A stretch of DNA of 64,000 bases from an archaeon. Its GTDB lineage: Archaea > Aenigmatarchaeota > Aenigmatarchaeia > GW2011-AR5. Below are positions 62,156 to 64,000 of this stretch, piece after piece. The notes beneath the pieces were generated by a model. It saw only the letters and a list, made by a program, of their open reading frames with translations. It was not told the origin of the DNA and did no database searches. The stretch covers positions 62,001 through 126,000 of the forward strand of contig JANQNA010000002.1 in NCBI GenBank assembly GCA_028279825.1, read 5' to 3'. The position numbers and the translations under genes are program-made. Position 1 is the stretch's first letter. Each line of letters opens with the position of its first letter.

Positions 62156-62542
62156 ATGAGACATGATTTGTTGGCAGATGCATTGTATGTGATAAATAAC
62201 GCGGAAAAGATAGGCAGGAAGACGTGCAAGATTCCAGCGTCTAAACTACTGAAAGAAGTGCTTATGGTTATTCAGAGAGCCGGATACATCGGCAGCTTTG
62301 AATTCGTTGACGACAGAAAATCAGGGGAGTTTGTACTGGAACTTGTGGGCAAGATAAACAAGATACGTGCGATAAGACCGAGATTTCCTGTGCCGAAAGA
62401 TGAGTTTGAGAAGTGGGAAGCAAGATACTTACCGGCAAGAGATTTTGGTCTGTTGATAATCTCAACACCAAAAGGTGTTATGAGCCAGAAAGAGGCAGAG
62501 GAACAGGGAATCGGGGGAAGACTACTTGGATATGTCTATTAG
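62156..62542 (+). CDS. rps8: Small ribosomal subunit protein S8
   Basis: A 128-residue S8/S15a protein. Start [18 protein letters not shown], middle [17 protein letters not shown] and C-terminal [19 protein letters not shown] are diagnostic. Starts 4 nt after the S14 stop. Confidence 0.96.
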   Translation: MRHDLLADALYVINNAEKIGRKTCKIPASKLLKEVLMVIQRAGYIGSFEFVDDRKSGEFVLELVGKINKIRAIRPRFPVPKDEFEKWEARYLPARDFGLLIISTPKGVMSQKEAEEQGIGGRLLGYVY

Positions 62543-62550
62543 GTGATTGT

Positions 62551-63099
62551 ATGGAGAAGTTTGCTGATATACCAGAAGGCGCGGAAGTGACCATAGAGAA
62601 CATGAAGGTTACTGCAAAAGGCTCAGTCGGCGAGCTGACAAGAGATTTTGAGGATCCGAGATATGTAGGATTGATAAAGATAGAAAAAGAAGACTCGAAA
62701 GTTAAGGTGTCAACAAAGGAAGGAAAGAAGATGGGTGCTGTTGTAGGCACGGTTGCAGCTCACATAAGAAACATGCTTATCGGTGTCAGCATTGGTTATC
62801 AATATTCAATGAAGATAACGTATACACACTTTCCCATGACTGTTACATTGTCAGGGGACAAGATAGAAGTGAAGAACTTCTTTGGTGAAAAAAACATAAG
62901 ATACGCGAAGGTTGTTGGAAACGTGGAAGTCAAGATTGAGAAGGATCTGGTAACAATAACAGGTGCTGATGTCGAGCAGGTTGGCCAGACGGCTGCCAAC
63001 ATCGAGAGGGCCACAAAACTTGTTAAAAGAGATAGAAGGATCTTCCAGGATGGAATATATCTGACGGAGCGCAGGCTCAAGAACGGGGAGAATGTATAA
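62551..63099 (+). CDS. rpl6: Large ribosomal subunit protein L6
   Basis: A 182-residue L6/L9 protein with two related halves (VTIENMKVTAKGSVGELTR; GYQYSMKITYTHFPMTV; RRIFQDGIYLTERR at the end). GGTGAT lies 4 nt before the ATG at 62551; the longer frame overlaps S8 and is not homologous. Confidence 0.96.
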   Translation: MEKFADIPEGAEVTIENMKVTAKGSVGELTRDFEDPRYVGLIKIEKEDSKVKVSTKEGKKMGAVVGTVAAHIRNMLIGVSIGYQYSMKITYTHFPMTVTLSGDKIEVKNFFGEKNIRYAKVVGNVEVKIEKDLVTITGADVEQVGQTAANIERATKLVKRDRRIFQDGIYLTERRLKNGENV

Positions 63100-63101
63100 T
63101 T

Positions 63102-63590
63102 ATGTCAAAGAGATTCAAGACCCAGGATTCACATCGTTACAAGAAACTTGGAACAAGATGGAGGAGACCTGTCGGCTGGCAGAGTAAGATGAGAAAGAAG
63201 AAGGGCGGAGCAGGATTAAAGGTATCAATAGGCTATGGAACACCTGGAAAACCACTACCTGTTGTAGTAAGAACGGAAGCGGATCTTACAAAAGACTGCA
63301 AGAGCGGGATACTGATAGCGTCGACTGTTGGCGCGAAGAAAGCTAAGATGCTTGCAGAGAAAGCAGCGGAGCTCAATATTGTCATATTAAACCGAAAGAA
63401 AGTCAAGAGAGCAAAACGCGTGGAAAAAAATATTCAGAAGAATAAAGAAAAGAAAATCAAGGAAGAGAAAAAGAAGAAAGAGGAAGAGAAGAAGGCGGAA
63501 GAAGCCAAGAAAAAGGCAGAGCTAGATGCAAAGAAGACATCCAAGGAGAAGGCAGCTGAAGCGCCTTTGAACCCTAAGGGGGGTAAATAA
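63102..63590 (+). CDS. rpl32e: Large ribosomal subunit protein L32e with Lys/Glu-rich tail
   Basis: A 162-residue protein. Residues 1-105 are L32e (FKTQDSHRYKKLGTRWRRP; KVSIGYGTPG). The last ~55 residues are a charged Lys/Glu/Ala helix (KEKKIKEEKKKKEEEKKAE), an extension similar in kind to those on L22, L23 and S3. Its stop overlaps the next ATG. Confidence 0.95.
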   Translation: MSKRFKTQDSHRYKKLGTRWRRPVGWQSKMRKKKGGAGLKVSIGYGTPGKPLPVVVRTEADLTKDCKSGILIASTVGAKKAKMLAEKAAELNIVILNRKKVKRAKRVEKNIQKNKEKKIKEEKKKKEEEKKAEEAKKKAELDAKKTSKEKAAEAPLNPKGGK

Positions 63591-63742
63591 TGTTCATAGA
63601 TTTCGGAAACGGCAAATGCCCTATGTGCGGGGACTTCGGCAGGGAAGTAGAACAGGTAATTCACTGCATTAAGTGCCAGGCCTCATATGACGGGTTTTGG
63701 CTGCTGAGTGACGGAGAGGACAGGGAAAAAGACTGGAATTGA
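63590..63742 (+). CDS. 50-residue zinc-ribbon protein
   Basis: A short frame (MFIDFGNGKCPMCGDFGREV) with two CxxC pairs (CPMC and CIKC, 15 residues between) that fit a zinc ribbon, and a hydrophobic/acidic end (DGFWLLSDGEDREKDW). The ATG overlaps the L32e stop (TAATG) and its own TGA overlaps the upstream L19e start candidate, so it is tightly built into the operon. It is not a standard member of the cluster; a ribosome-linked or RNA-binding role is a guess from context. Confidence 0.75.
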   Translation: MFIDFGNGKCPMCGDFGREVEQVIHCIKCQASYDGFWLLSDGEDREKDWN

Positions 63743-63747
63743 TGAGT

Positions 63748-64000
63748 ATGGATTTGAAATCACAAAGGAAAGTTGCTGCGAAACTGCTTAAGTGCGGTGA
63801 AAGGAGAGTATGGATGGATCCGGCAAGGTCGGCGGACATAAAGGAAGCTATAACGTCCGCTGATGTACGGAGGCTTATCAGGGATGGTGTTATTGCAGCA
63901 AATCCCAAAAAGGGTATCAGCAGCTTCCGCAAGAAGAAGATTGCTGCCCAGAAGAAAAAGGGCAGAAGAAGGGGAACCGGGTCTGTGAAGGGTAAGAAAG
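63748..64000 (+). CDS. rpl19e: Large ribosomal subunit protein L19e (3' partial)
   Basis: The first 84 residues are visible before the window ends. MDLKSQRKVAAKLLKCGERR and VWMDPARSADIKEAITSADV match the L19e N-terminus, and the Arg/Lys-rich loop (KKKGRRRGTGSVKGKK) follows. I use the ATG at 63748; the ATG at 63742, in frame and overlapping the upstream TGA, would add Met-Ser. Confidence 0.94.
   Translation, partial: MDLKSQRKVAAKLLKCGERRVWMDPARSADIKEAITSADVRRLIRDGVIAANPKKGISSFRKKKIAAQKKKGRRRGTGSVKGKK

Overview
This window is chromosomal DNA of an archaeon. The evidence is a long ribosomal protein cluster in archaeal order with archaeal/eukaryotic-only members (L32e, L19e, S4e, S8e, L37e), together with aRF1 carrying NIKS and GGQ motifs, an LSm protein next to L37e, SUI1/aIF1, RNase P Rpp29, an archaeal-type cytidylate kinase and three tRNA genes with insertions. 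Most isolated genes have a TATA-like box 25-30 nt before an ATG, the layout of leaderless archaeal transcripts. Genes inside operons often carry a GGTGAT Shine-Dalgarno sequence. The compact genes, the many very large Cys-rich secreted proteins and the Lys/Glu-tailed ribosomal proteins suggest a DPANN-type lineage. That last point is inference; no rRNA gene is present to place it.

Layout. 0-5.2 kb: the 3' part of an amino-acid permease fused to a methyltransferase, an unknown gene, then trpS-metG. 5.2-12.4 kb: a three-gene operon of exported Cys-rich surface proteins. 12.4-14.0 kb: a promoter element found again at 27.6 kb, a short structured transcript candidate and a cytoplasmic PQQ-type beta-propeller. 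14.0-19.4 kb: two AT-richer surface protein genes lying between a copy of a tRNA-Lys 3' end and the intact, intron-bearing tRNA-Lys gene, which looks like an integrated island. 19.6-25.4 kb: a small Cys-rich membrane protein, a 1609-residue exported protein ending in a protein-kinase-like domain, and two small proteins. 25.4-29.3 kb: L37e, LSm, S8e, a frameshifted APH-family kinase, a 33-residue Cys-rich peptide gene, a membrane protein with a tandem wHTH regulator, and a DedA/VTT protein.

29.4-37.8 kb: a 948-residue Cys-repeat secreted protein with a small lipoprotein, pcm, an unknown gene, a TatD nuclease and a large surface protein with 11-residue repeats. 37.8-45.2 kb (minus strand): valS-prf1-NMN adenylyltransferase, a glycosyltransferase, an MBL hydrolase and an orphan DNA methyltransferase. 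45.3-53.4 kb: cmk, tRNA-Ala(CGC) with a D-loop insertion, an HD protein, an alpha/beta hydrolase, tRNA-Ala(GGC), a cupin, a TrmB regulator, a deaminase, a methyltransferase, NAD kinase, tRNA-Ile(GAT) with a 13-nt intron and several unknown proteins. 53.5 kb to the end: ribosomal operon L3-(x)-L4-L23-L2-S19-L22-S3-L29-aIF1-Rpp29-S17-L14-(x)-L24-S4e-L5-(MazG-like)-S14-S8-L6-L32e-(Zn ribbon)-L19e.

Two themes run through the window. One is translation: four tRNAs, three aminoacyl-tRNA synthetases, a release factor, an initiation factor, RNase P and the ribosomal cluster. The other is a large investment in the cell surface: eight exported or membrane-anchored proteins, many disulfide-rich and several with a C-terminal membrane anchor. 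The most unusual items are the possible receptor-kinase-like giant protein, the conserved 56-bp promoter element in front of two tiny transcription units, the tRNA-Lys-bounded island, and divergent leaderless gene pairs that appear to share one symmetric TATA box.
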